From Chitinophaga filiformis (lineage in GTDB: Bacteria; Bacteroidota; Bacteroidia; Chitinophagales; Chitinophagaceae): 64,000 bases of DNA. Of this stretch, positions 8,532 through 17,686 are shown piece by piece. The position numbers and the translations under genes are program-made. The first letter of the stretch is position 1, and each line of letters starts with the position of its first letter. The notes under the pieces are model-generated. The model saw only the letters and a program-made list of their open reading frames with translations, was not told the DNA's origin and ran no database searches. The stretch is from positions 1,116,001 to 1,180,000 of the forward strand of contig NZ_CP095855.1 of NCBI RefSeq assembly GCF_023100805.1, given 5' to 3'.

Positions 8532-8701
8532 TCCGGAGGTATTTGCATGTACGTGCCTAAACGTATATCAAATACTTGCGTGCGTTGACTGGTTCTGCAG
8601 ATATCGGGGGTAATAAAGACATGCTAACGCTATATATATATGGCTATTTGTCAGACGTTCCTCCTGCGGATAAATCCGTAAATTTGCAGAAATCAAAAAC
8701 C

Positions 8702-10105
8702 ATGTTCGTCAAGCAACTTTATACCAATTGCTTATCAGAAGCTGCCTACTTTATTGAGTCTGAAGGAGAAGCTGTTGTGATAGATCCCCTGAGGGATATA
8801 GACGCTTACCTTGACCTGGCCAAAGAGCGCAACGCTACCATTAAGTATATTTTTGAGACACACTTCCATGCTGACTTTGTGTCTGGTCATCTTGACCTCG
8901 CTGCTGCTACCAATGCTCCCATTGTATATGGTCCTGAAGCAGTTACCAACTTCCCGATATATCTTGCTAAGGACAGGGAGAAATTTACGATTGGTAAGCT
9001 CACACTCGAAGTATTACATACTCCAGGTCATACACTGGAATCTACCTGCTACCTGCTGAGCGATGAAGCAGGACAGCCACATAGCCTCTTCACCGGCGAT
9101 ACGCTTTTTGTAGGTGATGTAGGCCGTCCTGATCTGTTCAGTGGCAACCTTACAAAAGAAGAACTGGCAGGATACCTGTACGATTCTCTCAATAACAAGA
9201 TCAAAGTATTGCCCGATAATGTGATCGTATATCCGGCCCATGGTCCGGGCTCTTCCTGTGGTAAAAACCTGGGACCTCATACCTATAGCACACTGGGTGA
9301 TGAAAAGAGCTCCAACTATGCGCTGAAGGCCGCCAGTAAAGAAGAGTTTATCAAAGAAGTAACAGATGGCCTCAACACACCGCCTTCTTACTTCCCTATC
9401 AATGCCCGCATCAACAAAGAAGGATACGATGCTTTGCAGGCGGTGATGGAAAAAAGTAACCGTCCACTGTCTATAGCTGAATTCAAAGAGAAAATGAAGG
9501 AAGAGGTGCTCATCCTGGATACACGTCCGGCAAACGAATTTGCGGAAGGATTCGTACCAGGCTCTCTCAGCATAGGCCTGGAAGGACGTTTTGCGGAATG
9601 GGCCGGCAGCCTGCTGCCTTTTGGTGAAGAGATCATACTGGTGACCAGCCCCGGGAAAGAAGAAGAAACCATCGTACGTCTGGCCCGTGTTGGATTCGAC
9701 CATGTAGCAGGTTATCTTAAAGGCGGTTATGAAGCCTGGGTTGCTGCCGGTGAAGAACGTGACCTCATCATCACTGTGGAAGCTGATGAACTGGCAATGG
9801 ACCTGCCGCACGATGAAAACCTCGTCATTGTTGATGTACGCAAGCCTGCAGAGTATGCAGACGGTCATATTGAAGGGGCAATGAACATCACCCTCAGCGA
9901 TATGACAGACCCCGGGAATCTGGCTGATTTTGACGATAATCACAATCTGTATGTACACTGTCAGGGTGGTTACCGTAGTATCATAGCATGTTCTATCATG
10001 AAACGGGAAGGTATCCATAACCTTCGCAATGTGGAAGGCGGTTTCAACGCCATGAAAGCACAGAAAGGCCTGAAGGTGGTAAAGGAAAAGAACGTATTAA
10101 ACTAA
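8702..10105 (+). CDS. MBL-fold persulfide dioxygenase fused to two rhodanese domains
   Basis: I choose ATG 8702 (467 residues, starting MFVKQLYTNCLSEAAYF) because homologous MBL domains begin there; the frame stays open further upstream to 8576 but that part looks non-coding. The MBL domain (about 1-230) has ETHFHADFVSGH, a metal-binding variant of THxHADH, then HTPGHT and GDTLFVGDVGRPDL, as in ETHE1-type persulfide dioxygenases. The first rhodanese domain (about 265-350) lacks an active-site Cys (ILVTSPGKEE), while the second (about 370-460) has it in VHCQGGYRS. The enzyme should oxidise glutathione or low-molecular-weight persulfides, with the rhodanese handling the sulfane sulfur. A terminator follows at 10124-10154. 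Confidence 0.92.
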   Translation: MFVKQLYTNCLSEAAYFIESEGEAVVIDPLRDIDAYLDLAKERNATIKYIFETHFHADFVSGHLDLAAATNAPIVYGPEAVTNFPIYLAKDREKFTIGKLTLEVLHTPGHTLESTCYLLSDEAGQPHSLFTGDTLFVGDVGRPDLFSGNLTKEELAGYLYDSLNNKIKVLPDNVIVYPAHGPGSSCGKNLGPHTYSTLGDEKSSNYALKAASKEEFIKEVTDGLNTPPSYFPINARINKEGYDALQAVMEKSNRPLSIAEFKEKMKEEVLILDTRPANEFAEGFVPGSLSIGLEGRFAEWAGSLLPFGEEIILVTSPGKEEETIVRLARVGFDHVAGYLKGGYEAWVAAGEERDLIITVEADELAMDLPHDENLVIVDVRKPAEYADGHIEGAMNITLSDMTDPGNLADFDDNHNLYVHCQGGYRSIIACSIMKREGIHNLRNVEGGFNAMKAQKGLKVVKEKNVLN

Positions 10106-10123
10106 GGTTACAGATACTTAAAT

Positions 10124-10154
10124 AAAGACCCCGTGGTTCTACCACGGGGTCTTT
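10124..10154 (+). terminator. Intrinsic terminator after the MBL-rhodanese gene
   Basis: AAAGACCCCGTGGT (10124-10137) pairs perfectly over 14 bp with 10141-10154 around a TCT loop, followed by TTGTTTTT. Confidence 0.9.
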
Positions 10155-10202
10155 TTGTTTTTGCAGGTATGCTTTTTGACCGCCTAAAGGAAAAACCTTG
10201 CA

Positions 10203-11012
10203 ATGGGAAAATTCTTAGACGGACAAATAGCACTTGTTACCGGCAGCAGCAGCGGCATAGGGGCCGCCATTGCCCGGGCATTTGGCGAAGCTGGCGCTAA
10301 AGTAGTGGTGAACCACCACAGCGATAAAAGCGTGAAAGACGCCGAACAAGTGCTGGAAAAGATCAGGGCGGCCGGCAGCGATGGCTTTATCCGGCAATGC
10401 GACATCAGTAAGGAGGAAGAGGTAAAGGCGATGTTTGCGGAAATCTTTTCCCGCTTTGGTACGGTGGATATAGTGGTTGCTAATGCAGGCATTCAGCAGG
10501 ATGCTTCCCTGTTCGACATGACTATAGAGCAATGGAATAAGGTGATCAATACAAATCTTACCGGTCAGTTTATCTGTGCAAGGGAAGCCGCACGTGAATT
10601 CAAAAGAAGAGGTGTTGTTGCGGAGCGCTCAAAGGCTGCGGGAAAGATCATCTGTATGAGCAGTGTTCATGAAGTAATACCCTGGGCGGGACATGTGAAT
10701 TATGCCGCCAGCAAAGGCGGGGTGAAACTCCTGATGCAGTCCATGGCGCAGGAACTGGCCCCACATAAAATAAGGGTCAACAGCATCGCTCCCGGGGCCA
10801 TTAAAACCCGCATTAACGAAGATGCATGGGATACCCCGGAAGATGAGAAAAAGCTGCTGGAACTGATCCCATACGGCAGGGTAGGCGTGGCCGAAGATGT
10901 GGCCAAAGCCGCGGTATGGCTGGCCAGCGACGAAAGTGATTATGTAACAGGAACCACTCTTTTCGTGGATGGAGGCATGACATTATATCCCGGGTTTGCA
11001 GATAATGGCTGA
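10203..11012 (+). CDS. SDR-family oxidoreductase (glucose 1-dehydrogenase-like)
   Basis: A 269-residue classical short-chain dehydrogenase. TGSSSGIG (about 13-20) is the nucleotide motif, NAG at about 96-98 is the structural motif, the catalytic Ser lies in ICMSSVHE, and the YxxxK pair in NYAASKGG. RVNSIAPGAIKT and the C-terminal GTTLFVDGGMTLYPGF match the glucose 1-dehydrogenase-like cluster. It is a cytoplasmic NAD(P)-dependent oxidoreductase; the exact substrate cannot be read from the sequence. It sits alone after a strong terminator, 73 bases before the BON lipoprotein gene. Confidence 0.92.
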   Translation: MGKFLDGQIALVTGSSSGIGAAIARAFGEAGAKVVVNHHSDKSVKDAEQVLEKIRAAGSDGFIRQCDISKEEEVKAMFAEIFSRFGTVDIVVANAGIQQDASLFDMTIEQWNKVINTNLTGQFICAREAAREFKRRGVVAERSKAAGKIICMSSVHEVIPWAGHVNYAASKGGVKLLMQSMAQELAPHKIRVNSIAPGAIKTRINEDAWDTPEDEKKLLELIPYGRVGVAEDVAKAAVWLASDESDYVTGTTLFVDGGMTLYPGFADNG

Positions 11013-11085
11013 TTAACAATCTTTTGTGTCCGAACAATCCCACAGTTTAGCATGTTATTTGTTTTAAATTGTTAAACTTTTAACC

Positions 11086-11421
11086 ATGAAATGTAAAACT
11101 TTCCTGATGGCGGGAATGATGTTCCTGGCCGTATGCTTGTTTGCCTGTCAGCCTAGCGATAGTAATGTTCAGCAGGCAGTAAATGAAAAACTAACGGCTA
11201 CTCCGGGAGTAAGTGCTGAAGTGAAAGAAGGGGTTGTAACCCTTAATGGTGAAGTGCCGGATGAAGCAGCGAAAATGGCTGCCGAAGATGCCGTTAAAGG
11301 CGTGAACGGGGTAAAGGCCGTTACGAATAACATTATGGTGCAGGCAGCAGTACCTCCTCCACCGCCCCCACCGGCAGCCACTGATACTACAATGAAGAAA
11401 GACAGTGCTGCTGTGAAATAG
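11086..11421 (+). CDS. BON-domain lipoprotein
   Basis: A 111-residue protein with a lipoprotein signal ending LFACQ (lipidated Cys about residue 21). One BON domain covers about 25-90: VQQAVNEKLTATPGV, VKEGVVTLNGEVPDEAAK, VKGVNGVKAVTNNI. A proline run (seven Pro) and a charged tail follow. BON domains bind phospholipid or peptidoglycan-related ligands and are found in envelope-stress proteins such as OsmY; this one has a single copy. It is convergent with the acyltransferase gene across a shared hairpin. Confidence 0.9.
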   Translation: MKCKTFLMAGMMFLAVCLFACQPSDSNVQQAVNEKLTATPGVSAEVKEGVVTLNGEVPDEAAKMAAEDAVKGVNGVKAVTNNIMVQAAVPPPPPPPAATDTTMKKDSAAVK

Positions 11422-11427
11422 ATTGAC

Positions 11428-11478
11428 AGGCTGAATTGATCAGGAACACCTCAGCAGTTACGCTGGTCAGTTCAGCCT
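11428..11478. terminator. Probable bidirectional terminator between BON and acyltransferase genes
   Basis: AGGCTGAA (11428-11435) pairs with TTCAGCCT (11471-11478), with further interrupted pairing inside. It is followed by TTTATTG on the plus strand. Confidence 0.55.
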
Positions 11479-11479
11479 T

Positions 11480-12343
11480 TTATTGTTCCCCTTTGTACTC
11501 ATGTTTCCACCTTCTGTGGCTCCATACCCATACTTCGGGTTGTTCCCGGATATTCTGTTCCAGATATTTTACAAATGATTCCGTAATTGTTCCCTCCGGC
11601 ACAGCGGATGGTTCCTCAAACGCCAGTTTTAAGGTGGCATGATAATATCCTCTCTTTGTTTTCCTGATATCCACAAATACCACAGGTATATCACTCCTTC
11701 TTGCCGTCATTTCCGGTCCCTTATAAAAAGCGGTCATCCTGTTCAGGAAGGGATACCAGTAGCTGCGGCGCGGATTGCCGGGATTCTGGTCTGCTACCAG
11801 CGCTATCAGGTACTGCCGGTTGATCCATGGTTGCATACTCTCCTTAATGTCGTTGGCCGGCAGTAATATACTGCCCGACTTTTCACGGAAATGCCTGAAC
11901 ATACGATCGCCTGCTTTATTGGTCAGCGGCATATAAACTACAAGAAAAGGATATTTAACGCCCTGCATACAGAACAGGTTGGCCCACTCCCAGTTGAAAT
12001 TATGGCCCAGGTGCATCTGGCAGCTTTTGCCTTTGGCATATAGCTCATGTAATACGGTAAGGTCGCAGGTGAAGCGGCGCTGCAGTTCTTTGGGTCGCAT
12101 GGTCAGCAGTTTGACGGTTTCCACCATCATATCTGTCAGGTTGAGATAGTATTTCTTTGCCAGCCGGGTGATCTCTTCTGATGTCTTTTCCGGAAATGCC
12201 TGGCGCAGATTATCAAACACTACTGCTTTCCGGTAACCAACAATGTGATAAACGATCAGGTATAAAACATCACTTATGCGATATAATAACCATAACGGCA
12301 GTATTGAAATGCCGTACATAAATACCAGTAACAAATAATACAT
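11480..12343 (-). CDS. Lysophospholipid/lipid A acyltransferase (LpxL/HtrB family)
   Basis: A 287-residue protein with an N-terminal membrane segment (about 3-25) and the LpxL-type catalytic motif HLGHNFNWEW (H-x4-E) around 112-121. VVYMPLTN and LVADQNPGNPRRSYWYPFLN follow, matching motifs around the acyl acceptor site. It should transfer an acyl chain from acyl-ACP to a lipid A precursor, or to a related lipid, on the inner face of the inner membrane. It lies 11 bases after nadB on the same strand, so the two are probably co-transcribed. Confidence 0.9.
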   Translation of the reverse strand: MYYLLLVFMYGISILPLWLLYRISDVLYLIVYHIVGYRKAVVFDNLRQAFPEKTSEEITRLAKKYYLNLTDMMVETVKLLTMRPKELQRRFTCDLTVLHELYAKGKSCQMHLGHNFNWEWANLFCMQGVKYPFLVVYMPLTNKAGDRMFRHFREKSGSILLPANDIKESMQPWINRQYLIALVADQNPGNPRRSYWYPFLNRMTAFYKGPEMTARRSDIPVVFVDIRKTKRGYYHATLKLAFEEPSAVPEGTITESFVKYLEQNIREQPEVWVWSHRRWKHEYKGEQ

Positions 12344-12354
12344 GTCATCAATTT

Positions 12355-13953
12355 CTATAACACAATATTCTGTACCAGGGAACTCTTTTCAGGATAGTCA
12401 GTATTAAAGTGCAAGCCACGGCTTTCCTTACGGAAGGCGGCGCCTTTTACAATGAGGTAGCCAACGGTGATCAGGTTTCTTAATTCACACAATTGCGGCG
12501 ATACCTCTGTTCTTTCGTATAATAATTCAGTTTCTTCATGCAGGATATCCAGGCGGCGGATAGCGCGTTGCATACGTTCATTGGTACGCACAATACCCAG
12601 GTAATCGCTCATGATCTGTTTCAGCTCTTTAAGGCTCTGTGTAATGAGGATCATCTCTTTTGGAGCAGTGGTACCTGCCGCATTCCAGTCCGGTACATTG
12701 ACCTTGTGGGAGGTGCTGTCAATTCTGTTCACACCATCCAGGTAACAACGATGCGCAAATACCATCGCTTCCAGCAGGGAATTGGAGGCGAGCCTGTTGG
12801 CTCCATGCAGCCCTGTGCTGGAACATTCCCCGCAGGCATACAGGTTATTGATGGATGTACGGCCAAACTCATTGACCTTGATGCCTCCGCAGCTGTAATG
12901 GGCGGCCGGGGCCACCGGGATCATATCCTTCTTCACATCGATACCTACAGAAAGGCATTTCTCATAGATGTTCGGAAAATGATGGACGAACTTTTCCTGG
13001 TCCATATGCCGGCAGTCGAGGTACACATATTCCGTACCCGTGATCTTCATCTCACTGTCTATAGCTCTCGCTACAATATCGCGTGGCGCAAGGGAAAGGC
13101 GTGGATCATACTTATGCATGAAATCCTCCCCGTGGATATTCCGGAGAATACCCCCATCGCCGCGTACTGCTTCCGTGATCAGGAAGGCATTGTTAACCCC
13201 TGGCTGATATAGCGCAGTAGGATGGAACTGGATAAACTCCATATTCTCTATCCTTCCCTTGGCACGGTACACCATTGCCACCCCATCGCCGGTAGCAATG
13301 GTGGGATTGGTAGTACTACGGTATACCTGTCCGTTCCCGCCTGTTGCCAGTACGGTAATGCGGCTGAGGATCTTTTCAATCTTATTGGTAAGGAGGTTCA
13401 GTACGTATACACCATAACACTCTATATCCGGTGTCGCCTTTGTAATAAGATAACCTAAATGGTGCTGTGTAATGAGGTCTACCACGAAGCAGTGGGTAAC
13501 CAGCTCAATATTCGGGTTTTTATGTACAGCATCCAGCAGGGCGCGTTCTATTTCCTTCCCGGTAACGTCTTTATAGTGGATCACCCTGAACTCGGAATGG
13601 CCTCCTTCCTTACCAAGGGAGAAGTCTCCCGCTGCGTTCTTGTCAAAGTTGGCGCCCCATTCTATGATCTCATTGACACGTTCCGGTCCTTCCTTCACGA
13701 CGATCTCCACGATCTGCTCATTGCACAGGCCATCGCCGGCAATCAGCGTGTCTTCAATATGCTTTTCAAAGCTGTCATTCTCAAGATCGTTCACTACAGC
13801 TACTCCACCCTGTGCGTATTTTGTATTGGTCTCGTCCTCACGTGTTTTCGTGATGATGGTAATTTTTTTATCAGGACATGCGGCTGCCACTTTAAGGGCA
13901 TAAGTAAGTCCGGCAATACCAGAACCAATCACTAAGAAATCTGTCTGTTGCAT
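12355..13953 (-). CDS. nadB: L-aspartate oxidase NadB
   Basis: A 532-residue flavoprotein, the family length. It opens with the FAD motif VIGSGIAG (G10, G12, G15), has the NTKYAQGGVAVV segment, the HPTALYQPGVNNAFLITEA and RGDGGILRN substrate-loop region, SLAPRDIVARAID, HYSCGGIKVNEFGRTSI and the NRLASNSLLEAMVFAHR FAD-binding end. It oxidises aspartate to iminoaspartate, the first step in de novo NAD synthesis. nadA and nadC are not next to it in this window. It is followed by the acyltransferase on the same strand. Confidence 0.97.
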   Translation of the reverse strand: MQQTDFLVIGSGIAGLTYALKVAAACPDKKITIITKTREDETNTKYAQGGVAVVNDLENDSFEKHIEDTLIAGDGLCNEQIVEIVVKEGPERVNEIIEWGANFDKNAAGDFSLGKEGGHSEFRVIHYKDVTGKEIERALLDAVHKNPNIELVTHCFVVDLITQHHLGYLITKATPDIECYGVYVLNLLTNKIEKILSRITVLATGGNGQVYRSTTNPTIATGDGVAMVYRAKGRIENMEFIQFHPTALYQPGVNNAFLITEAVRGDGGILRNIHGEDFMHKYDPRLSLAPRDIVARAIDSEMKITGTEYVYLDCRHMDQEKFVHHFPNIYEKCLSVGIDVKKDMIPVAPAAHYSCGGIKVNEFGRTSINNLYACGECSSTGLHGANRLASNSLLEAMVFAHRCYLDGVNRIDSTSHKVNVPDWNAAGTTAPKEMILITQSLKELKQIMSDYLGIVRTNERMQRAIRRLDILHEETELLYERTEVSPQLCELRNLITVGYLIVKGAAFRKESRGLHFNTDYPEKSSLVQNIVL

Positions 13954-13998
13954 AAGTACTCAAGCGAACACCAAATGTACGGTTTAATTTGTTCCCAT

Positions 13999-14700
13999 TC
14001 ATTGCGGACTGGCATAGCCCCGGCGCATCTGCAGGTAACGGAGCCCGCCGGTCACCAGTCCCCATTGTGCTATCCCGTACGTCAGCATAATAAAGAACGT
14101 ACCCATCTCCAGGTGATGGTAAAAATAGTGGATGGCAATCAGCATACAGGAAACAATATAAACACCGGCGCCTGCCAGTGCGTACCAGCCGGATGGCTGA
14201 TCCGCGAGCCGGAAGGCATGCATGACCGATTGCAGCATGATATAGGCAATGATGGCAAAAAAGAGTATCGGCAGCGTCATCCGGCCCAGGTAAGGCAGCA
14301 TCACGAAAATGAACGCGATGATACCGGCTGCCGCCACTAGAATGAAGGGCCATTTACATAGCGGAAGAGGGTAATTCGTATACCTGATCTTCAGGAAAAA
14401 GGCAATATAGAAAAGCAATGAGAGCATGAAGGTGAACAGTCCGCAGGCAAAGAAAAGCGGGCTTTGTTCGGAAAATAACAGGAACATATCACCAAAACCT
14501 GAAAAGAACAGGGCGCCCAGCAATGATATACGGAAAATAGCAGGAATGCCCTCCGTACCTGTAATGAAATAAGCTTCTAAAATGAATGGCAACAGGAACT
14601 TGGAAACGTAACTAAGAATGTCCAGGTGGAAAAAGACGGCAGACAGGTGAACAAATAAGGTAGTAGCATATAGCAGATGAAAAGAGCTTGCTTTGCGCAT
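13999..14700 (-). CDS. Lysoplasmalogenase-like (YhhN/TMEM86) membrane protein
   Basis: A 233-residue, almost wholly hydrophobic protein with about eight membrane segments and a basic C-terminal tail. SKFLLPFILEAYF and FFSGFGDMFLLF match the conserved KPLxxP and GDxxL features of the YhhN family, which includes TMEM86 lysoplasmalogenases that hydrolyse the vinyl-ether bond of lysoplasmalogens. Some bacterial members may act on other lipids. It lies 45 bases upstream of nadB on the same strand and downstream of the histidine kinase. Confidence 0.75.
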   Translation of the reverse strand: MRKASSFHLLYATTLFVHLSAVFFHLDILSYVSKFLLPFILEAYFITGTEGIPAIFRISLLGALFFSGFGDMFLLFSEQSPLFFACGLFTFMLSLLFYIAFFLKIRYTNYPLPLCKWPFILVAAAGIIAFIFVMLPYLGRMTLPILFFAIIAYIMLQSVMHAFRLADQPSGWYALAGAGVYIVSCMLIAIHYFYHHLEMGTFFIMLTYGIAQWGLVTGGLRYLQMRRGYASPQ

Positions 14701-14748
14701 AGACTAACATTAATGTACTTAAAGTACGATTTCTGTGTCTGAATGGTT

Positions 14749-16086
14749 TCATGCAACAGGCAGTAAAACGGAAAAGGTGGTGCCATTGTTGCCGGATCGG
14801 CTCACTTTCAGTTGTCCGCCATGGGATTGTATGATCTGCTGCGACAGGCTTAACCCGATGCCACTGCCTTTCTTCTTGGTGGTATAGAATGGGATGAAGA
14901 TCTTATTCATAGCGTCTGCATCAATACCCGGGCCATTATCAGTGATCTCAATATGCACCTGATTAGGATTGTTCATGCTGGCCTTCACCTGTATGGATGG
15001 TGTTTGCGTCTGCTCAAGTGCATCCATGGCATTTTTGATGAGGTTGATAAGCACCATCTGCAGCTGGGCTACGTCTGCATGTATCTCTGTACTGGCAGAT
15101 TCAATCTCATAATGATAATAAATACCGGCCTGTTTCAGTTCTGGCAACAGCAGGCTGCTTACCCCCGTCAGCAACTCTTTGATATTCACATGGGTAAACT
15201 GCGGTTTGGGCAGGGTGGTATAGTCACGGTATGCATTCACAAAGTTCATGATCCCCTTACTGCGGCTCTTGATCGTTTCCAGCGCCTCCTGCAGGTCGGC
15301 GATGGCCTCTTTCTGTGCTGCTTCCGGCGAAATGTCCTGCTCCACAATATCCTGCATGGTGCCAATCAGCGATACAATTGGCGTAACGGAGTTCATGATC
15401 TCATGACGGAGTATTTTGGTAAGGTTCTGCCACGCTTCCAGCTCTTTCTGCTGCAGCTCGGCATGGATGTTCTGGATGGATATGAGTTTGACCAGGCGGC
15501 CCTGCAGGCGTACGCTGGCAGCATGAATAGACAGCTGCTGTTCCTGCCGGGTGCGGTACAGCAATTTGTTGCCCGAGCGTATTTCCATCAGGTATTCCGG
15601 CAGGGCGGGATGACTGGTCTTCAGCTCTGAAATATTCCGCAGTCGGTATATGCCCAGCAGGCGAAAAGCTGCCGGGTTGATCAGCTCTATCCGTCCCTCG
15701 GCATCGAACGACAGGACGCCGATGCTGATATGCTGTACGATGGTATCTATGTATTTCAGATTTGCTTCTTTTTCAGCCCTCGTCTGGCGGAAAGCTTCCA
15801 GTACTTCATTGAACTGATGGTTCAGCGCCTGGAAACTTTTCCCTAATTTATTATCGGCGCTGAAGCGGATAGAAAAGTCTTCATAGCGGATAGATTCCAG
15901 GAATAAGGTCAGCTTCCTGTTCACCCGGTTGATATAATAGTACATGCCATATATCTGCATACAGATAAGAATGCCCATGGCTACTCCCGGAAAGGCGCCA
16001 AGTGCTGTCCATACCCACACACTGGTGATGGTGCTGAGCGTGAGTAAAATGATACGCAGTAATATATTGACACTGAACCTGTTCAT
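14749..16086 (-). CDS. Sensor histidine kinase (NtrY-like)
   Basis: A 445-residue protein with two close membrane segments at the N-terminus (about 8-50), a HAMP-like linker, a PAS-like domain (about 105-200), and the kinase core. The phosphoacceptor is H228 in LRHEIMNSVTP; the N box is IKNAMDAL, G1 is DNGPGID and G2 is GSGIGLSLSQQI. It has almost no periplasmic loop, so the signal is probably membrane-borne or cytoplasmic. It lies 8 bases after the sigma-54 response regulator and is its obvious partner. The pair diverges from the ABC export cluster, which it most likely controls. Confidence 0.94.
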   Translation of the reverse strand: MNRFSVNILLRIILLTLSTITSVWVWTALGAFPGVAMGILICMQIYGMYYYINRVNRKLTLFLESIRYEDFSIRFSADNKLGKSFQALNHQFNEVLEAFRQTRAEKEANLKYIDTIVQHISIGVLSFDAEGRIELINPAAFRLLGIYRLRNISELKTSHPALPEYLMEIRSGNKLLYRTRQEQQLSIHAASVRLQGRLVKLISIQNIHAELQQKELEAWQNLTKILRHEIMNSVTPIVSLIGTMQDIVEQDISPEAAQKEAIADLQEALETIKSRSKGIMNFVNAYRDYTTLPKPQFTHVNIKELLTGVSSLLLPELKQAGIYYHYEIESASTEIHADVAQLQMVLINLIKNAMDALEQTQTPSIQVKASMNNPNQVHIEITDNGPGIDADAMNKIFIPFYTTKKKGSGIGLSLSQQIIQSHGGQLKVSRSGNNGTTFSVLLPVA

Positions 16087-16094
16087 TGTAAGCG

Positions 16095-17447
16095 CTAAAT
16101 ATTATACTTTTCCAGTCTTCTGTAAAGGGCGGCCCTGCTCAAACCTAGTTCCCTGGCGGCTTCTGTAATATTGCCATTACATTTTCTCATGGCCTGGGTA
16201 ATGATGTTGCGTTCCATTTCCTCCAGGTTGTAGCCGGTGTTAAGGGATTGATCCTGTACGGGATTTTTCACGAATACATCTTTGGGCATGAGCGTCTTGC
16301 TTTGCGAAAGGATCACCGCTCTTTCCATGGCATGCTGCAGCTCACGGATGTTGCCCGGCCAGTCGTACTGGCGCAGTTGCTGTATCAGCGATTCGTGGAG
16401 GGCAGTTACCGGCCGTTTATACTTCGCAGCATATAGATGCAGGAAGTATTCTGCCAGCGGAACGATATCCTCCTGGCGCTCTCTTAGCGGAGGCAGTTGA
16501 ATCTCAATAGTGTTGATACGATAAAGAAGGTCCTGCCGGAATTGATACTCGGCGGCCATACGTTGTATGTTCCTGTTGGTGGCGGTGATCAGACGCACAT
16601 CTATCGGGATGGCTTTATTGCTTCCTACCTTAGTCACGGCCCTGTTCTGCAACACTGTCAACAGTTTGGCCTGCAGGGGCAGGGAAATGTTTCCCAGTTC
16701 GTCGAGGAAAATAGTGCCTCCGTTTGCCTCCTCAAAACGGCCGCTCCGGTCTTCACGGGCGTCAGTAAAAGCGCCTTTTACATGGCCGAACAGTTCACTT
16801 TCAAACAGCGTTTCGCTGATGGCGCCCAGGTCCACACTCACGAAGGGCTTTTTACTCCGGAGTGACAGCTGGTGGATGTGCCGGGCCAGCAGGTCCTTTC
16901 CTGTACCGTTCTCCCCCAGTATCAGCACGTTGGCGTCTGTGGCGGCAACCCTGGTCACGGTGTCGAGCACCTGTAGCATGGCAGGGCTGTTGCCGATAAT
17001 ATGTACATCCGACTGTGCTGCCGCTGGCGCCGCGTTGATCTTATCCTTATTGCCATGCTTCTTATTGTAAGCCCCCTGCATGGTAGCCAGGAGTTTTTCA
17101 TTTTCCCAGGGCTTGAGTACAAAGTCTACTGCACCGGCCTTAATAGCCCTTACCGCCATCTCAACATCGCCATAAGCTGTAAACAACACTACCGCCACCT
17201 CCGGACGGATGTCCAGGATGCGGTCCAGCCATTCAAATCCTTCCTTGCCGCTACTCAGATCGCGGGTGAAGTTCATATCCAGGAGAATTACATCATACTC
17301 GAAATTGGACACCAGGTAGGGGATCTTTTGCGGATTACGTTCAAAGTCTACCTGTTCGAAGTGACGTTTCAATAACAGCCGGGCGGCTCGGAGCACGTCC
17401 ATGTCATCATCTACAATAAGAATTTTACCGGGCAACGGTGTAGTCAT
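16095..17447 (-). CDS. Sigma-54-dependent response regulator (NtrC family)
   Basis: I choose ATG 17447 (450 residues, starting MTTPLPGKILIVDDD), where the receiver fold begins; the frame is open to 17486. Receiver at 1-125 with phospho-acceptor D57 (ILLDMNF); AAA+ domain at about 148-385 with Walker A GENGTGKD (178-185), the sigma-54 contact loop GAFTDA (225-230) instead of canonical GAFTGA, and GGTIFLDELGN as Walker B; C-terminal Fis-type HTH (EAARELGLSRAALYRRLEK). It should activate RNA polymerase-sigma-54 when phosphorylated by the adjacent kinase. A -24/-12 promoter-like sequence lies in the divergent intergenic region. Confidence 0.95.
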   Translation of the reverse strand: MTTPLPGKILIVDDDMDVLRAARLLLKRHFEQVDFERNPQKIPYLVSNFEYDVILLDMNFTRDLSSGKEGFEWLDRILDIRPEVAVVLFTAYGDVEMAVRAIKAGAVDFVLKPWENEKLLATMQGAYNKKHGNKDKINAAPAAAQSDVHIIGNSPAMLQVLDTVTRVAATDANVLILGENGTGKDLLARHIHQLSLRSKKPFVSVDLGAISETLFESELFGHVKGAFTDAREDRSGRFEEANGGTIFLDELGNISLPLQAKLLTVLQNRAVTKVGSNKAIPIDVRLITATNRNIQRMAAEYQFRQDLLYRINTIEIQLPPLRERQEDIVPLAEYFLHLYAAKYKRPVTALHESLIQQLRQYDWPGNIRELQHAMERAVILSQSKTLMPKDVFVKNPVQDQSLNTGYNLEEMERNIITQAMRKCNGNITEAARELGLSRAALYRRLEKYNI

Positions 17448-17611
17448 AATAAGATCTTGTCTATTGTTTTTGCAAATGATCCGCAAACAGTGTTCCTGAC
17501 AGGCGGAGTGGAATGACAGCCCTGGCGGATGCGGCCACTGGCAATATTATAAAAAGATTTCGGTTTTACTGCGGTCCGGAAAAGGCCTGGGAGAAATTGT
17601 CCGGAAATGAA

Positions 17612-17634
17612 CGTCCTGTGTGCGCTACAGGACG
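17612..17634. promoter_or_regulatory. Palindrome, probable activator binding site (UAS)
   Basis: CGTCCTGT (17612-17619) and ACAGGACG (17627-17634) are perfect inverted arms around a 7-base spacer. The element lies about 55-75 bases upstream of the -24/-12 element and next to an activator gene, where an NtrC-type dimer would bind. A direct repeat GTCCGGAAA occurs just upstream at 17574-17582 and 17599-17607. Confidence 0.55.
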
Positions 17635-17686
17635 ATAAAAATCCGCATACTTGCCGGAATCCCTTTGTGGTATTGAGTTTCCCGCT

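Noticed and set aside
9014-10018. 334-codon open frame on the minus strand
   Set aside because: It shadows the MBL-rhodanese gene, which carries clear motifs on the other strand.
12538-13935. Several open frames on the plus strand
   Set aside because: All lie opposite nadB and show no family resemblance.
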